Position numbers and translations under genes: made by a program. From NCBI GenBank assembly GCA_001898995.1, contig MKVZ01000005.1, positions 43,645 through 107,644 of the forward strand: a DNA stretch of 64,000 nt, in the 5' to 3' direction. Positions 49,962 to 59,719 of the stretch are shown here, in pieces. The notes beneath the pieces were generated by a model. It worked only from the letters and a program-made list of their open reading frames with translations. It did not search any database and was not told the origin of the DNA. The number at the start of each line of letters is the position of its first letter. Within the stretch, counting starts at the first letter, position 1. The stretch is from Rhizobiales bacterium 63-22. Its GTDB lineage: Bacteria; Pseudomonadota; Alphaproteobacteria; Rhizobiales; Rhizobiaceae.

Positions 49962-52562
49962 TCAGACCGCCTGCACGAAGCCGTCGAGAACCCGCTTCTG
50001 CCCGGCCTTGTCGAAGTCGATGGTGAGCTTGTTGCCGTCGATGGCGGACACGGTGCCATTGCCGAACTTCATGTGGAAGACGCGGTCGCCGGTCTTGAAG
50101 GCGGAAGGCTTGTCGGCCACCGATTTCGCCACCAGCTCGCCCTCGATGGTGCGGCCCTTGACCGAGCCGCGCCCCGCGCCGAAGCCCGAATCCGTCTCGC
50201 CATAGCCGATACGCTCGACGCGGCTGCCGGAGCGCGAGCCCCAATTGTTGCGGGTGGCGTCGGAGCGGTTCTGTTGCGCGCGCTGCCAGCCGGGCGTGGA
50301 ATAGGTGTTCTGGAACGGGTCCGCCCGGTCGAAGCGCGACTGGCCGTAGCTGCCGTAGCCGCCGTAATTGCCTTCCATCTCGGCCACCTCGACATGGGCT
50401 TCCGGCAGTTCCTCCAGAAAGCGAGACGGGATGGTCGACTGCCACATGCCGTGGATGCGGCGGTTGGAGACGAACCACAGATGCAGGTTCTTCTTGGCGC
50501 GCGTCACGCCGACATAGGCGAGGCGGCGCTCCTCCTCCAGCCCCGAGCGCCCGCCCTCATCGAGCGCGCGCTGGTGCGGGAACAGGCCTTCCTCCCAGCC
50601 GGGCAGGAACACGGTCTCGAACTCCAGCCCCTTGGCCGAATGCAGCGTCATGATGTTGACGGCGTCGAGGTCCTCGTTCTGCTCGGCGTCCATCACCAGA
50701 GCGACGTGTTCGAGGAAGCCGCGCAGGCTTTCGTAATCCTCCATGGAGCGGATCAGCTCCTTGAGGTTTTCGAGCCGGCCCGGCGCTTCCGCCGACTTGT
50801 CGTTCTGCCACATGGCCGTGTAGCCGGATTCGTCCAGAATGGTCTCGGCCAGTTCGGTGTGCGGCGTGGTGTCGATCAGCGATTGCCAGCGGCGGAAATT
50901 CTCCACCACCTCGCGCAGCGCCGCGCGCGGCTTGGGCTTCAATTCCTCCGTCTCGACCAGATCGCAGGCGGCAGCGAACATCGAGAGGTCGCGGGCGCGG
51001 GCGTAATCATGGATCTGGCGGATGGCGGATTCGCCGAGGCCCCGCTTCGGCGTGTTGATGATGCGCTCCAGCGCGAGGTCGTCGGCGGGCTGGGCGACGA
51101 CGCGCAGGTAAGCCATCGCGTCGCGGATTTCGAGCCGCTCATAGAAGCGCGGACCGCCGATGACGCGGTAATTGAGGCCGAGCGTGACGAAACGGTCCTC
51201 GAATTCGCGCATCTGGAAAGAGGCGCGCACGAGGATCGCCATATTGTTGAGCTTGTGGCCCTGCCGCTGCGCCTGCTCGATGGCCTCGCCGACCGCGCGC
51301 GCCTCTTCCTCCGAATCCCACGCCGCATGCACCTTCACGCGCGGGTCGTCGTGGTTGGGGGAATCGGTGAACAGCGTCTTGCCGAGCCGGCCCTCGTTAT
51401 GGGCGATGAGATGCGCCGCCGCGCCGAGGATATGCGCCGTGGAGCGATAGTTGCGCTCCAGCTTGATCACCACCGCGCCCGGAAAATCCTTCTCGAAGCG
51501 CAGGATGTTGTCCACTTCCGCGCCGCGCCAGCCGTAGATCGACTGGTCGTCGTCGCCGACGCAACACAGGTTTACCTGTGTTGGTTTTTTCTCGCTCACG
51601 CTGTCGCCGCTGCGCGGCTCGCTCCGCGGGGGCGCGCCATCAGGCGCGACGGGCGGTCGCCCTTGCCGACCTTCGGTCGGATGGGACGCCGGTGCTGAAG
51701 ATTTTGTCTGCGGCCTTTGCGCCAGCAGGCGCAGCCAGAGATATTGCGCGGTGTTTGTGTCCTGATATTCGTCCACCAGGATGTAGCGGAACTTCGCGTG
51801 GTACTCGCGCAGAATGTCCGGATAGGTGCGGAAGATGCGGATCGGGTGCAGCAGCAGGTCGCCGAAATCGCAGGCGTTGAGCGTGCGCAGCCTGTCCTGA
51901 TAGGCGCGGTAAAGCTCGCGCCCGCGGCCGTTGCCGAAGGAACGTGCGTCGCCTTCCGGGATGTCCTCCGGCCCAAAACCCTTGTTCTTCCAGCCGTCGA
52001 TCATGTTGGCGAAGGTGCGGGCGGGCCAGCGCTTGTCGTCGAGCCCTTCGGCCTGAATGAGCTGCTTGATCAGCCGGATGACGTCGTCCGTGTCGAGTAT
52101 GGTGAAATCGGAGGTGAGGTTGACCAGCTCCGCGTGGCGGCGCAGCAGCTTCACGCCGATGGAGTGGAAGGTGCCGAGCCACGGCATGCCCTCCACCGCG
52201 CCGCCGACCAGATGGCCGATGCGGTCCTTCATCTCGCGCGCCGCCTTGTTGGTGAAGGTGACGGCGAGAATCTGGCTCGGATAGGCGAGGCCCGTGGTCA
52301 GGATATGCGCGATGCGGGTGGTGAGCACGCGCGTCTTGCCGGTGCCCGCGCCGGCCAGCACCAGTACCGGGCCCTCGGTGGTGAGTACCGCCTGCCGCTG
52401 TTCGGGGTTGAGGCCCTTGAGATAATCGGGCTCGCCGCGCTCACGGTTGCGCGCGGCCATGGCGCGCGCGGCCAAGCCGCCAGAGGGGCCGCCGGAAACG
52501 GGTGCGGGGCTTCGCGGCGCGTCGTCGCCGAAAAACGGCATATCGTCGGGAAAGTCGGACAT
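49962..52562 (-). CDS. uvrD: DNA helicase II, UvrD/PcrA type, with an in-frame insertion
   Basis: An 866-residue SF1A helicase for mismatch and nucleotide-excision repair. LVLAGAGTGKTRVLTTRIA is motif I, VTFTNKAAREMKDRI Ia, VDEYQDTN II, VGDDDQSIYGWRGAE III, LERNYRST IV, TLHSAKGLEFETVFLPG V and YVGVTRAKKNLHLWFVSNRR VI. The C-terminal domain ends in a Tudor-like stretch (DRVFHMKFGNGTVSAIDG). An extra piece of about 45-50 residues, rich in Pro, Ser and Arg, lies between motifs II and III (about residues 283-334) and corresponds to a run of hairpins in the DNA. Confidence 0.94.
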   Translation of the reverse strand: MSDFPDDMPFFGDDAPRSPAPVSGGPSGGLAARAMAARNRERGEPDYLKGLNPEQRQAVLTTEGPVLVLAGAGTGKTRVLTTRIAHILTTGLAYPSQILAVTFTNKAAREMKDRIGHLVGGAVEGMPWLGTFHSIGVKLLRRHAELVNLTSDFTILDTDDVIRLIKQLIQAEGLDDKRWPARTFANMIDGWKNKGFGPEDIPEGDARSFGNGRGRELYRAYQDRLRTLNACDFGDLLLHPIRIFRTYPDILREYHAKFRYILVDEYQDTNTAQYLWLRLLAQRPQTKSSAPASHPTEGRQGRPPVAPDGAPPRSEPRSGDSVSEKKPTQVNLCCVGDDDQSIYGWRGAEVDNILRFEKDFPGAVVIKLERNYRSTAHILGAAAHLIAHNEGRLGKTLFTDSPNHDDPRVKVHAAWDSEEEARAVGEAIEQAQRQGHKLNNMAILVRASFQMREFEDRFVTLGLNYRVIGGPRFYERLEIRDAMAYLRVVAQPADDLALERIINTPKRGLGESAIRQIHDYARARDLSMFAAACDLVETEELKPKPRAALREVVENFRRWQSLIDTTPHTELAETILDESGYTAMWQNDKSAEAPGRLENLKELIRSMEDYESLRGFLEHVALVMDAEQNEDLDAVNIMTLHSAKGLEFETVFLPGWEEGLFPHQRALDEGGRSGLEEERRLAYVGVTRAKKNLHLWFVSNRRIHGMWQSTIPSRFLEELPEAHVEVAEMEGNYGGYGSYGQSRFDRADPFQNTYSTPGWQRAQQNRSDATRNNWGSRSGSRVERIGYGETDSGFGAGRGSVKGRTIEGELVAKSVADKPSAFKTGDRVFHMKFGNGTVSAIDGNKLTIDFDKAGQKRVLDGFVQAV
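51563..51715. repeat. Multi-hairpin palindromic element inserted in uvrD
   Basis: Several inverted repeats crowd this stretch: AACACAGGTTTACCTGTGTT (51563-51582, 9-bp arms), GCGCGG...CCGCG near 51612-51628, GGCGCG/CGCGCC near 51631-51648, and CCGACCTTCGGTCGG (51666-51680). The reading frame stays open and encodes the extra segment of UvrD. The picture is that of a palindromic repeat able to insert in frame, as in the Rickettsia palindromic elements. Confidence 0.65.
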
Positions 52563-52619
52563 TGAACCGAATGTAGTGATTCGCAGGCGAAAGACCAGCG
52601 AAAGGGTTAAAATATGCGG

Positions 52620-53696
52620 TTATTCTAATTGAGTGACGCGCCGGTCCGTGAAGTTCAGGCGATGGGCGGCCAGCGCCTCGACCAGCCCGCGCATTTCCGG
52701 CTCGCGGGCCAGAAGCTCGTCCAACTCGGTCATCTGGTTCATGGCGATGAGGCGCAATATGTCGTCGCGCACCGTGCCGTCGGCGCGGCGTGGCAGATGG
52801 GCGACGGGCTGGATCAGCTCCAGCTTCTGGCCTTTGAGGCGCGCGCGCAGGCTCTTTTCGTCGGCCGACAACGTTTCGACGAAGGCGTAGAGGCCGACGC
52901 CCTTGGCCGGCAGCGAATAGAGCGCCAGCGCCACGTCGCTGACGCGCGGATCGGATTTCAGCGCGGCGCGGATCGCCGGTCCCTCATTGTCGATGCGGTC
53001 GCCGGTGCCTTCGCCGTCCGACCAGTTGAAAATGCCGCGCGTGACGAAATTATAGACCTTCTTGCCGGTGGCGAGCCAGATGCGCGAGGGCAGCGAGCGG
53101 CGGGCGAGGACGCGCTTTTCCGTCGGCGTCATCAAGTGCCTGGCGAAGGCGCGCTTCTGCTTGATGAGGTGGCGGAAATCCTCATAGGCCATCATGCGAT
53201 AGAGCGCGCCGCGCCGGCGGTGGACGCTGGCCAACTGGAAGTCGATCACGGCCGCTTCGCCTTCCGGCGTCATCAGCCAGTTCTGCGGTTTGGCGAGGTC
53301 GTTATGGGTGACGCCCAGCCGGCGCATGTCGCGCAGGATGCGGTGCGCTGTGCGATACCATTTGGGATCGGACGGGCGGGCCAGATGCAGCGGCGTGCCC
53401 TCGGTCCAGGAGCGGTAGAGCCCGTCCTTGTCGGTGGCGAGCAGTTGCGGCACGCCCTCGACGCCGCGCACGGCCTTGAGGCCGCGGATCTCGCGTTTCG
53501 CCAATATCCATGCCAGCGGCTTCGACCACCAGGGCGCGGCGCTGACCACGCGGCGGATGATGCGCGTGTCGGGATCGCCCGCGAAATAGCCGGCGCGCGT
53601 CTCGGAAAACACGTCGCGCTTGAACACGGCGGTCTCGACGAATTCGGGGATGGCCTCGCCGGTCAGCGGCGCGTCGATGTGAGGGTTCTGAACCAT
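52620..53696 (-). CDS. Kinase-like protein with a C-terminal AMP-binding_C-like domain
   Basis: A 358-residue protein in two parts. Residues about 40-220 resemble a small-molecule or RIO-type kinase: VTHNDLAKPQNWLM (131-141) fits the HxDLxxxN catalytic loop and DFQLAS (152-157) the metal-binding DFG position, with Gln for Gly. Residues about 235-322 look like the C-terminal subdomain of adenylate-forming enzymes (GDRIDNEGPAIRAALKSDPR, then LPRRADGTVRDDIL), but the catalytic Lys of the usual GK is Thr. Function unknown. Divergent from the flavoprotein gene, 57 bases before uvrD. Confidence 0.65.
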   Translation of the reverse strand: MVQNPHIDAPLTGEAIPEFVETAVFKRDVFSETRAGYFAGDPDTRIIRRVVSAAPWWSKPLAWILAKREIRGLKAVRGVEGVPQLLATDKDGLYRSWTEGTPLHLARPSDPKWYRTAHRILRDMRRLGVTHNDLAKPQNWLMTPEGEAAVIDFQLASVHRRRGALYRMMAYEDFRHLIKQKRAFARHLMTPTEKRVLARRSLPSRIWLATGKKVYNFVTRGIFNWSDGEGTGDRIDNEGPAIRAALKSDPRVSDVALALYSLPAKGVGLYAFVETLSADEKSLRARLKGQKLELIQPVAHLPRRADGTVRDDILRLIAMNQMTELDELLAREPEMRGLVEALAAHRLNFTDRRVTQLE

Positions 53697-53855
53697 GACG
53701 CTCCAGTAAACCTTAGCACCGGATCAATCAAGTTGGATGCGGATGGCACATGTTGCAATCCCGCTTATGAGAGCGCACAACGGGCGCAAACCGATTTTAC
53801 CGATTTGAAGGAACGCCCGTCGCATCCTGAAAATCCGACTGATGGAGAATAAAGC

Positions 53856-55265
53856 ATGTCGCTTGAAAACGTGGTCGCGCTTGAACGCAACGAACGGGGC
53901 ATCGCCGCCGTGACCGGCATCCTCAAGCAGCGTTTCGGCGAGCGGGCGCAGACGGGGCAGGCGATGCGCGAGCAGCACGGCCACACCACCACCTATGTGC
54001 CGACGCAGGCCCCCGATATCGTGATCTTCGCGGAGAGCGCGGAAGAGGTGCAGGAGGTCGTACGCCTTTGCGCACAGCATAAGGTGCCGGTGATCGCCTT
54101 CGGCGCGGGCTCGTCGCTGGAGGGGCAGGTGAACGCGCCGGCGGGCGGCGTGTCGCTCGACCTCACCCGCATGAATCGCGTGGTGGCCGTCCATGCCGAA
54201 GATCTCGACTGCGTGGTGGAGCCGGGTATCATGCGGCGCGAACTCAACGAATATCTGCGCGACACCGGCCTGTTCTTCCCCATCGATCCCGGCGCCAACG
54301 CCACGCTCGGCGGCATGGCCTCGACGCGGGCTTCCGGCACCAATGCGGTGCGCTACGGCACCATGCGCGAGAACGTGCTGGCGCTCAAGGCGGTCATGCC
54401 GGACGGAAACCTCATCGAGACGTCGAAGCGCGTCAAGAAGACCGCCGCCGGCTACGATCTCACCCGGCTGCTGATCGGGGCGGAGGGCACGCTCGGCATC
54501 ATTACCGAACTGACGCTGAAATTGCAGGGCATACCGCAGGCGATTTCCGGCGGCATATGCCCGTTTCCGGATGTTGAGCGGGCCTGCCGCGCGGTGATCG
54601 AGACCATTCAGATGGGCGTGCCGGTAGCGCGCATCGAACTGGTCAATAAATTGCAGATGGAAGCGCTGATCCTGCATTCGAAGCTGCCCTACGAGGCGCA
54701 GCCCTATCTGTTCGTGGAGTTCCACGGCACCGAGAGCGGCGTCGCCGAACAGGCGGAAATCTTCGGCGCGATCGCGGCGGAAAACGGCGGGGGCCCGTTC
54801 CGCTGGACTGCCAATGCGGAGGAGCGCGACCGCCTCTGGCGCGCGCGCCACGACGCCTATCACGCCTCGTTCCTGCTGCGGCCGGGGGCGAAGGGCGTTT
54901 CCACCGATGTGTGCGTGCCGATCTCGCGGCTCGCGGACTGCATCGCCGAGACGGAGCAGGATATCGCGGAGACGGGCATCGTCGCACCGATCGTCGGCCA
55001 TGTCGGCGACGGCAATTTCCATCTCCTGCTGCTGCTCGACACCGAAGACGCCGCCGAAATGGCGCGGGCGGAAGCTTTCATGGACCGGTTGGTGCGGCGC
55101 GCCATCGCCATGGAAGGCACCTGCACCGGCGAGCACGGTATCGGGCAGGGCAAGATGAAATATCTCGCGCTGGAGCTTGGCGACACCACCCGCTATATGC
55201 GGGCGATCAAGAAGGCACTCGATCCCGACAACATCATGAACCCCGGCAAGATGCTCATTTTGTGA
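53856..55265 (+). CDS. FAD-binding oxidase, D-lactate dehydrogenase (cytochrome) / GlcD type
   Basis: A 469-residue flavoprotein of the VAO/PCMH fold that oxidises a 2-hydroxy acid, most likely D-lactate or glycolate. PVIAFGAGSSLEGQVNAPAG and DPGANATLGGMASTRASGTN bind FAD, GAEGTLGIITELTLKL is a family block; the substrate domain has PIVGHVGDGNFHLLLLLD with the metal-site His residues, and EGTCTGEHGIGQGK near the end. TGGAGAATAAAGC precedes the ATG. Monocistronic. Confidence 0.92.
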   Translation: MSLENVVALERNERGIAAVTGILKQRFGERAQTGQAMREQHGHTTTYVPTQAPDIVIFAESAEEVQEVVRLCAQHKVPVIAFGAGSSLEGQVNAPAGGVSLDLTRMNRVVAVHAEDLDCVVEPGIMRRELNEYLRDTGLFFPIDPGANATLGGMASTRASGTNAVRYGTMRENVLALKAVMPDGNLIETSKRVKKTAAGYDLTRLLIGAEGTLGIITELTLKLQGIPQAISGGICPFPDVERACRAVIETIQMGVPVARIELVNKLQMEALILHSKLPYEAQPYLFVEFHGTESGVAEQAEIFGAIAAENGGGPFRWTANAEERDRLWRARHDAYHASFLLRPGAKGVSTDVCVPISRLADCIAETEQDIAETGIVAPIVGHVGDGNFHLLLLLDTEDAAEMARAEAFMDRLVRRAIAMEGTCTGEHGIGQGKMKYLALELGDTTRYMRAIKKALDPDNIMNPGKMLIL

Positions 55266-55499
55266 ATCGAATCCGAGAGTCGAATCAGGACCTTGCGGGG
55301 ATTCGCTCGCAATGCGATTCAGGCCGACCCACGGGGGCGGTTCATCGTGTTCAGGGATGACGCAAGGATGTTGCGTTTCCGGCTGAAAAGCATTTCGCAC
55401 TTTGCGCGATCATGCTTTATGTTGCCCTGTAAGGATGGCGTGATTCAGCCCTTGCGGCCGCGCCCTTGCGTAACCTTTTTGAATGACCGGAGCTGATTC

Positions 55500-58400
55500 C
55501 TGGGACGCATATTCGTCATTGTCGGCGGGCTGGTCGTGCTGCTTCTGACTGCGGCGCTGGTGGTGCCGCCCTTCATCGACTGGAGCGGCTACCGCGCCGA
55601 TTTCGAGCGCGAGGCAAGCACTATCCTCGGCCGTCCGGTGAAGGTGGCCGGCGAGGTGAAGGCGCGGCTTCTGCCTTTTCCCTCGGTCACCTTTTCCGAT
55701 GTGCGCGTCGGCGCGGACCCCGATCACCCGGTGATGACTGTCCAGACCTTTTCGATGGACGCCGAACTCATGCCCTTCCTGCGCGGGCAATTGCTGATCT
55801 TCGACATGCGGGTGGAGAAGCCGAGCGTCACGATCTCGCTCGATGGCGACGGCAAGATCGACTGGGCCATCCGGCCCTCGACGCCGCTCGACCCGAAGCA
55901 GATCCGGGTGGAGCGGCTCTCGGTGACGGATGGCACGGTTACGCTGCGCGACGCGGTCAACGGCAAGAGCCATGTGGCGACCGATCTCGATGCCGTGCTT
56001 TCGGCCACGAGCCTCGCCGGGCCCTGGCAGGCGGACGGCACCTTTAACCTCGACGGGCAGAAGCTCGGCATTAATCTCGTGAGCGGCGCGGCCAAGCCGG
56101 ATGGCTCTTTGCACCTGCGGGCGCGCGTCTCGCCCGACGCCATTCCCGCCGCCTTCGAGACGGATGGCGACGTGGTGCTGAAGGACGGACGCCTCACCTA
56201 TGGCGGCGATTTCTCGCTGCGGTCCTCCGACGTGGCGGCGCAGGCGGGGAAGCCGGCGGCGAACGCTGCAAAAGGGGCGCAGAAGGCCGCACCGGAAAAG
56301 CCCTTCTTCAGCGACCTGCGCCTGACCGGCAAGTTCTTCGCCGACCGCAATCGCTTCGACGTGAGCGAATTCCGCATGGAGCAGGGGCCCGCCGACAGCC
56401 CTTATGTGGTGAACGGAAAAGCGTTCATCGATTACGGCGCCGCGCCGCATTTTTCTATCAGCGCCGACGGGCAACAGATTTTTCTCGGTCCGGTCGGAGC
56501 GCCGGAAGACCAGCAGAATCCGCAAACCGCTGCGCCGGCCGCCGTTCCGTTCACCGAACGCATCGCCATTGTGCGCCGGGTGCTGGAACAATTGCCCATT
56601 CCGACCATTCCCGGCAGCGTGGACCTGCGTCTGCCGGCGGTGATCGCGGGCGGAACCACCATCCGCTCGGTGACGGTGAAAGCGGAGCCGGACCACGCAG
56701 GCTGGAACATTCGCCAGTTCGCCGCCGACCTGCCCGGCCGCACCCGCGTGGAAGCACAGGGGCGGCTGTCGGTCGGCAGCAATTTCGGCTTCGCCGGCAA
56801 TATGCTGGTCGCCTCGCGCCAGCCTTCGGGCCTCGCCTCGTGGCTCAACGAGAAAGTGGACGATTCGATCCGCAAGCTCGACGGCGCGGGCTTTTCCGGC
56901 AAGGTGACGCTGCGCGACGGAATGCAGAAGATCGACGATCTCGAAATCGGCCTAGGCCACACCACGCTGAAAGGCTCGCTCTCGCGGCAGGTGAGCGGGG
57001 AGGCCGAGCCGGTCGTGGACCTGAATCTGTCCGGCGGCGCGGTGGACAGCGACGCCTTGCAGGCCCTCGTTGCCTTCTTCGCCAGCGGCGACGGCCTGTC
57101 GCTGCTCGACAGGCAGGCGCTCAAGGTCGGCTTCAAGGCCGGTCCGGTGCGCTATCAGGACATGGAGGCGGCGGGCGTCGATATTTCGGCGCGCCTGCAG
57201 GACGGGCGGCTCGATTTCGACCGGCTCATGGTCGATGACGTCGCCGGCGCGACCCTCACCGCGACCGGTCGCTACGAACCCTTCGCTGCGGCACCTTCGG
57301 GATCGCTCGACGCGACCGTGCTTTCCGGCGACTTGTCCCGCTTCATCTCGATCGTGGCCAACCGCTATCCGCAGGTACCGCTGATGCACGCGCTTTCGGT
57401 TCGGGCGGGTAATTTCCCCGGCCTGTTCTCCGACAGCCGCATCGATATCGTCGCCAATGCCATCGCGCCCACGCGTACGCCGGCCAAACCGGACCAGACG
57501 GCGAAGGGCGCGCGCAAAGAAGCTGCGAAAACCGAGACGCCGTCGGGCGGTGAGATATCGTTCAGCGTCAGCGGCAAGGCCGGCGGCATGAAGCTCGACC
57601 TTTCCGGCACGGCAAGCGGCGGGCAGAGCGGAGGGACGGGTGGCGAGCCGCTCCAGATGCAATTGAACGGCACCGCATCCTCGCAGCAGGGCGAGGCGGT
57701 GCTGGCGCTGATCGGCCTGCCGGCGCTGCCGCTGGGGCTCGCCGGCGAACTCACCGCCGATCTCACCATGCAGGGCGCGCCGGATGCAGGCATGCGCACG
57801 CAACTGAAGCTGACCGCCCCGGACGGCGCGGCCAGCGCCGACGGCGTCATCTCGCTAGTCGGCGGCGATATCGCGGCCAGCGGCAAGGCGCAGGTGAAAT
57901 CCGCCGATCTCCAGCCATTCATGGCCACCCTCGGCTATGCGCTGCCGGGCTATGGCGAGGGTCTGGCGGGTGATCTTTCCAGCGATTTCCAGTTTGCCAA
58001 GGGCATATTGCGGTTTCCGAACCTTGCCGGCACGCTTGGCGGCGAGAAGGTTTCGGCGCGGCTGGAGGCGGATTTCGCCGATGACGGCCAGCCGCAACTG
58101 AAGGGTGAGGCGAAGCTCGCCTCGCTCGATCTCGCCAGCCTCGCAGCGGTCATGCTGGGGCCGGAAGCGCTGGAGCCGGCGAAAGCCACGCGGCAATCGG
58201 TGTGGCCGCGCACCGCTTTCGCCGACCGGCCCACGCTGCCGGTGGTCGCCGATGTAAAGCTCAATGTGGCGCGGGCCAGGGCGGGCAATTTCGGCGTGAT
58301 CACCGATTTCTCGACCCGTCTGCAAAAAACCGTGGACAGCCTGTCACTGAGCGAATTCGCGGGCAACTGGGCCGGAGGCTATCTCGTCGGCGGTGTCACG

Positions 58401-59375
58401 CTGCGCGACAGCGACAGGAATGCGCTGCTTTCGACCGATCTCAAATGGACCGGCGCCAGCCTTGCCGGTTTCTACCGGACCGGGCGCGGCGCGGCCCCGC
58501 TCGGCGGCACGCTCAAGGCGGCGGTGACGCTGAACGGTAGCGGCAACAGCGCCGCCGCCCTTGTCGCCTCGCTCGCCGGGACGGCCAGCTTCGATGTGGA
58601 AGGCTTCACCGTAGGCGGTCTCAATGGCACGGCCTTGCCTGGCATGGTGGCGGCCGCCGATGCCATCGGCGATGCAAAAGGCGAAGGCGTGGCGGAGAAC
58701 AGCGGCAAGTCGGACGCAGCGCGTTTCGACGCCATCGCGCAGGCTGCGGCAGGGCAGGGCCATTTTTCGCCCGGCAACGTACATTTCGACGTTGCGCTCG
58801 CCGGCGGCGTGGCGCGTTTGGCGGATTTCAACCTGAATGACGGTAATGCCGGCCTGTCCGGCGATATGCAACTCGACCTTTCGACGCTGGCGCTCGGTGG
58901 CAACAGCGCGCTGACCTATAATGACGGCGAAAGCATGGGGGTGGGCATTGCACCGCAGGTCGGCATCACGCTGGGCGGCAGCTATTTTGCACCCACGGTG
59001 CATTTCGACCGGCAACAGCTTGTCCAGTTCCTGACCCAGCGTTCCTTGCAGCGCGAGCAGCAGCGCGTCGAGGCCATGCAGGCGGCCCTGATGGAAAAGC
59101 AGCGCCTGCACCGGCAACTTGCTCTTTACGAGGCCGATGCGGCGGCACGCCAGCGCGCGCAGCAGGAAGAGGAGACGCGGCGCCGCGCCGAGGCCGCGCG
59201 GCGGGCCGAACAGGCCGCCAAGTCCGCCGTTCCGCCCGCGCCTGCGCCCGATACGCAGCAAAAGGCGCCCGCTGCGCCCGCGCCCACGTTGCCGCGGGAT
59301 TCGATCGAGGATTTCCTGAAGACCTTGCCGGCTACGCCGCCGCCCGCGCCTGCGCCCGTGCCGTCGCAGCCCTGA
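55500..59375 (+). CDS. AsmA family protein
   Basis: A 1291-residue envelope protein. One N-terminal transmembrane segment (IFVIVGGLVVLLLTAALVV) and FEREASTILGRPVKVAGEVK with LPFPSVTFSDVRVG mark the AsmA N-terminus; the rest is a long beta-rich region of repeats (bridge-like lipid-transport family in the periplasm); about 1160-1225 is a charged coiled coil rich in Gln, Arg and Ala, and the end is Pro/Ala-rich. The natural start looks like CTG at 55500, since GGAG lies 8 bases before it and the frame is closed by TGA at 55494; the first GTG (55536) would cut into the membrane anchor. Confidence 0.85.
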   Translation: MGRIFVIVGGLVVLLLTAALVVPPFIDWSGYRADFEREASTILGRPVKVAGEVKARLLPFPSVTFSDVRVGADPDHPVMTVQTFSMDAELMPFLRGQLLIFDMRVEKPSVTISLDGDGKIDWAIRPSTPLDPKQIRVERLSVTDGTVTLRDAVNGKSHVATDLDAVLSATSLAGPWQADGTFNLDGQKLGINLVSGAAKPDGSLHLRARVSPDAIPAAFETDGDVVLKDGRLTYGGDFSLRSSDVAAQAGKPAANAAKGAQKAAPEKPFFSDLRLTGKFFADRNRFDVSEFRMEQGPADSPYVVNGKAFIDYGAAPHFSISADGQQIFLGPVGAPEDQQNPQTAAPAAVPFTERIAIVRRVLEQLPIPTIPGSVDLRLPAVIAGGTTIRSVTVKAEPDHAGWNIRQFAADLPGRTRVEAQGRLSVGSNFGFAGNMLVASRQPSGLASWLNEKVDDSIRKLDGAGFSGKVTLRDGMQKIDDLEIGLGHTTLKGSLSRQVSGEAEPVVDLNLSGGAVDSDALQALVAFFASGDGLSLLDRQALKVGFKAGPVRYQDMEAAGVDISARLQDGRLDFDRLMVDDVAGATLTATGRYEPFAAAPSGSLDATVLSGDLSRFISIVANRYPQVPLMHALSVRAGNFPGLFSDSRIDIVANAIAPTRTPAKPDQTAKGARKEAAKTETPSGGEISFSVSGKAGGMKLDLSGTASGGQSGGTGGEPLQMQLNGTASSQQGEAVLALIGLPALPLGLAGELTADLTMQGAPDAGMRTQLKLTAPDGAASADGVISLVGGDIAASGKAQVKSADLQPFMATLGYALPGYGEGLAGDLSSDFQFAKGILRFPNLAGTLGGEKVSARLEADFADDGQPQLKGEAKLASLDLASLAAVMLGPEALEPAKATRQSVWPRTAFADRPTLPVVADVKLNVARARAGNFGVITDFSTRLQKTVDSLSLSEFAGNWAGGYLVGGVTLRDSDRNALLSTDLKWTGASLAGFYRTGRGAAPLGGTLKAAVTLNGSGNSAAALVASLAGTASFDVEGFTVGGLNGTALPGMVAAADAIGDAKGEGVAENSGKSDAARFDAIAQAAAGQGHFSPGNVHFDVALAGGVARLADFNLNDGNAGLSGDMQLDLSTLALGGNSALTYNDGESMGVGIAPQVGITLGGSYFAPTVHFDRQQLVQFLTQRSLQREQQRVEAMQAALMEKQRLHRQLALYEADAAARQRAQQEEETRRRAEAARRAEQAAKSAVPPAPAPDTQQKAPAAPAPTLPRDSIEDFLKTLPATPPPAPAPVPSQP

Positions 59376-59385
59376 ACGGGATTTT

Positions 59386-59486
59386 AGATCGTCGTGCGCC
59401 TTATCAGGCGCATTGTGACGATCTATCTTTTTGTTTTTACGCATTATCCTACGCGAAACCGCTTCGCACTTTCGCTGGAAATGCTT
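59386..59486. repeat. Intergenic palindromic repeat, copy 5
   Basis: The block TCGTCGTGCGCCTTATCAGG and CGCATTGTGACGATCTAT (59389-59426) is the inverse of 6767-6804; the following CTTTTTGTTTTTACGCATTA and the GCGAAACCGCTTCGC palindrome mirror copy 4 at 15885-15941. Confidence 0.85.
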
Positions 59487-59719
59487 TAGCTTTCCGCTCC
59501 CATCCGCGCTTTCATCCAATCCAGCACATACAGGCGCAGGGCGGATGAGAGATTGGTGGCGCGGTCACGGCCCTCGTCCACCTCGGCGACGAGGGCGGCG
59601 ACGGAAAGGCCGCGCCGTGCGGCGATCCGCGCGATCATGTCGTGGAAAGGGTCTTCCAGCGTGAAGCTGGTCGCATGGCCGCGTATGCTGACGGAATGCT
59701 TGCGCAAGCGGGCCTTCAA
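59486..59719 (-). CDS. Ribbon-helix-helix domain protein
   Basis: A 77-residue protein of the RHH_4 type: SVSIRGHATSFTLEDPFHDM gives the DNA-binding strand and IARIAARRGLSVAALVAEVD the helices; ATNLSSALRLYVLDWM completes it. Possible DNA-binding regulator; targets unknown. Its start overlaps the DUF4169 stop by 4 bases. Confidence 0.85.
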   Translation of the reverse strand: MKARLRKHSVSIRGHATSFTLEDPFHDMIARIAARRGLSVAALVAEVDEGRDRATNLSSALRLYVLDWMKARMGAES

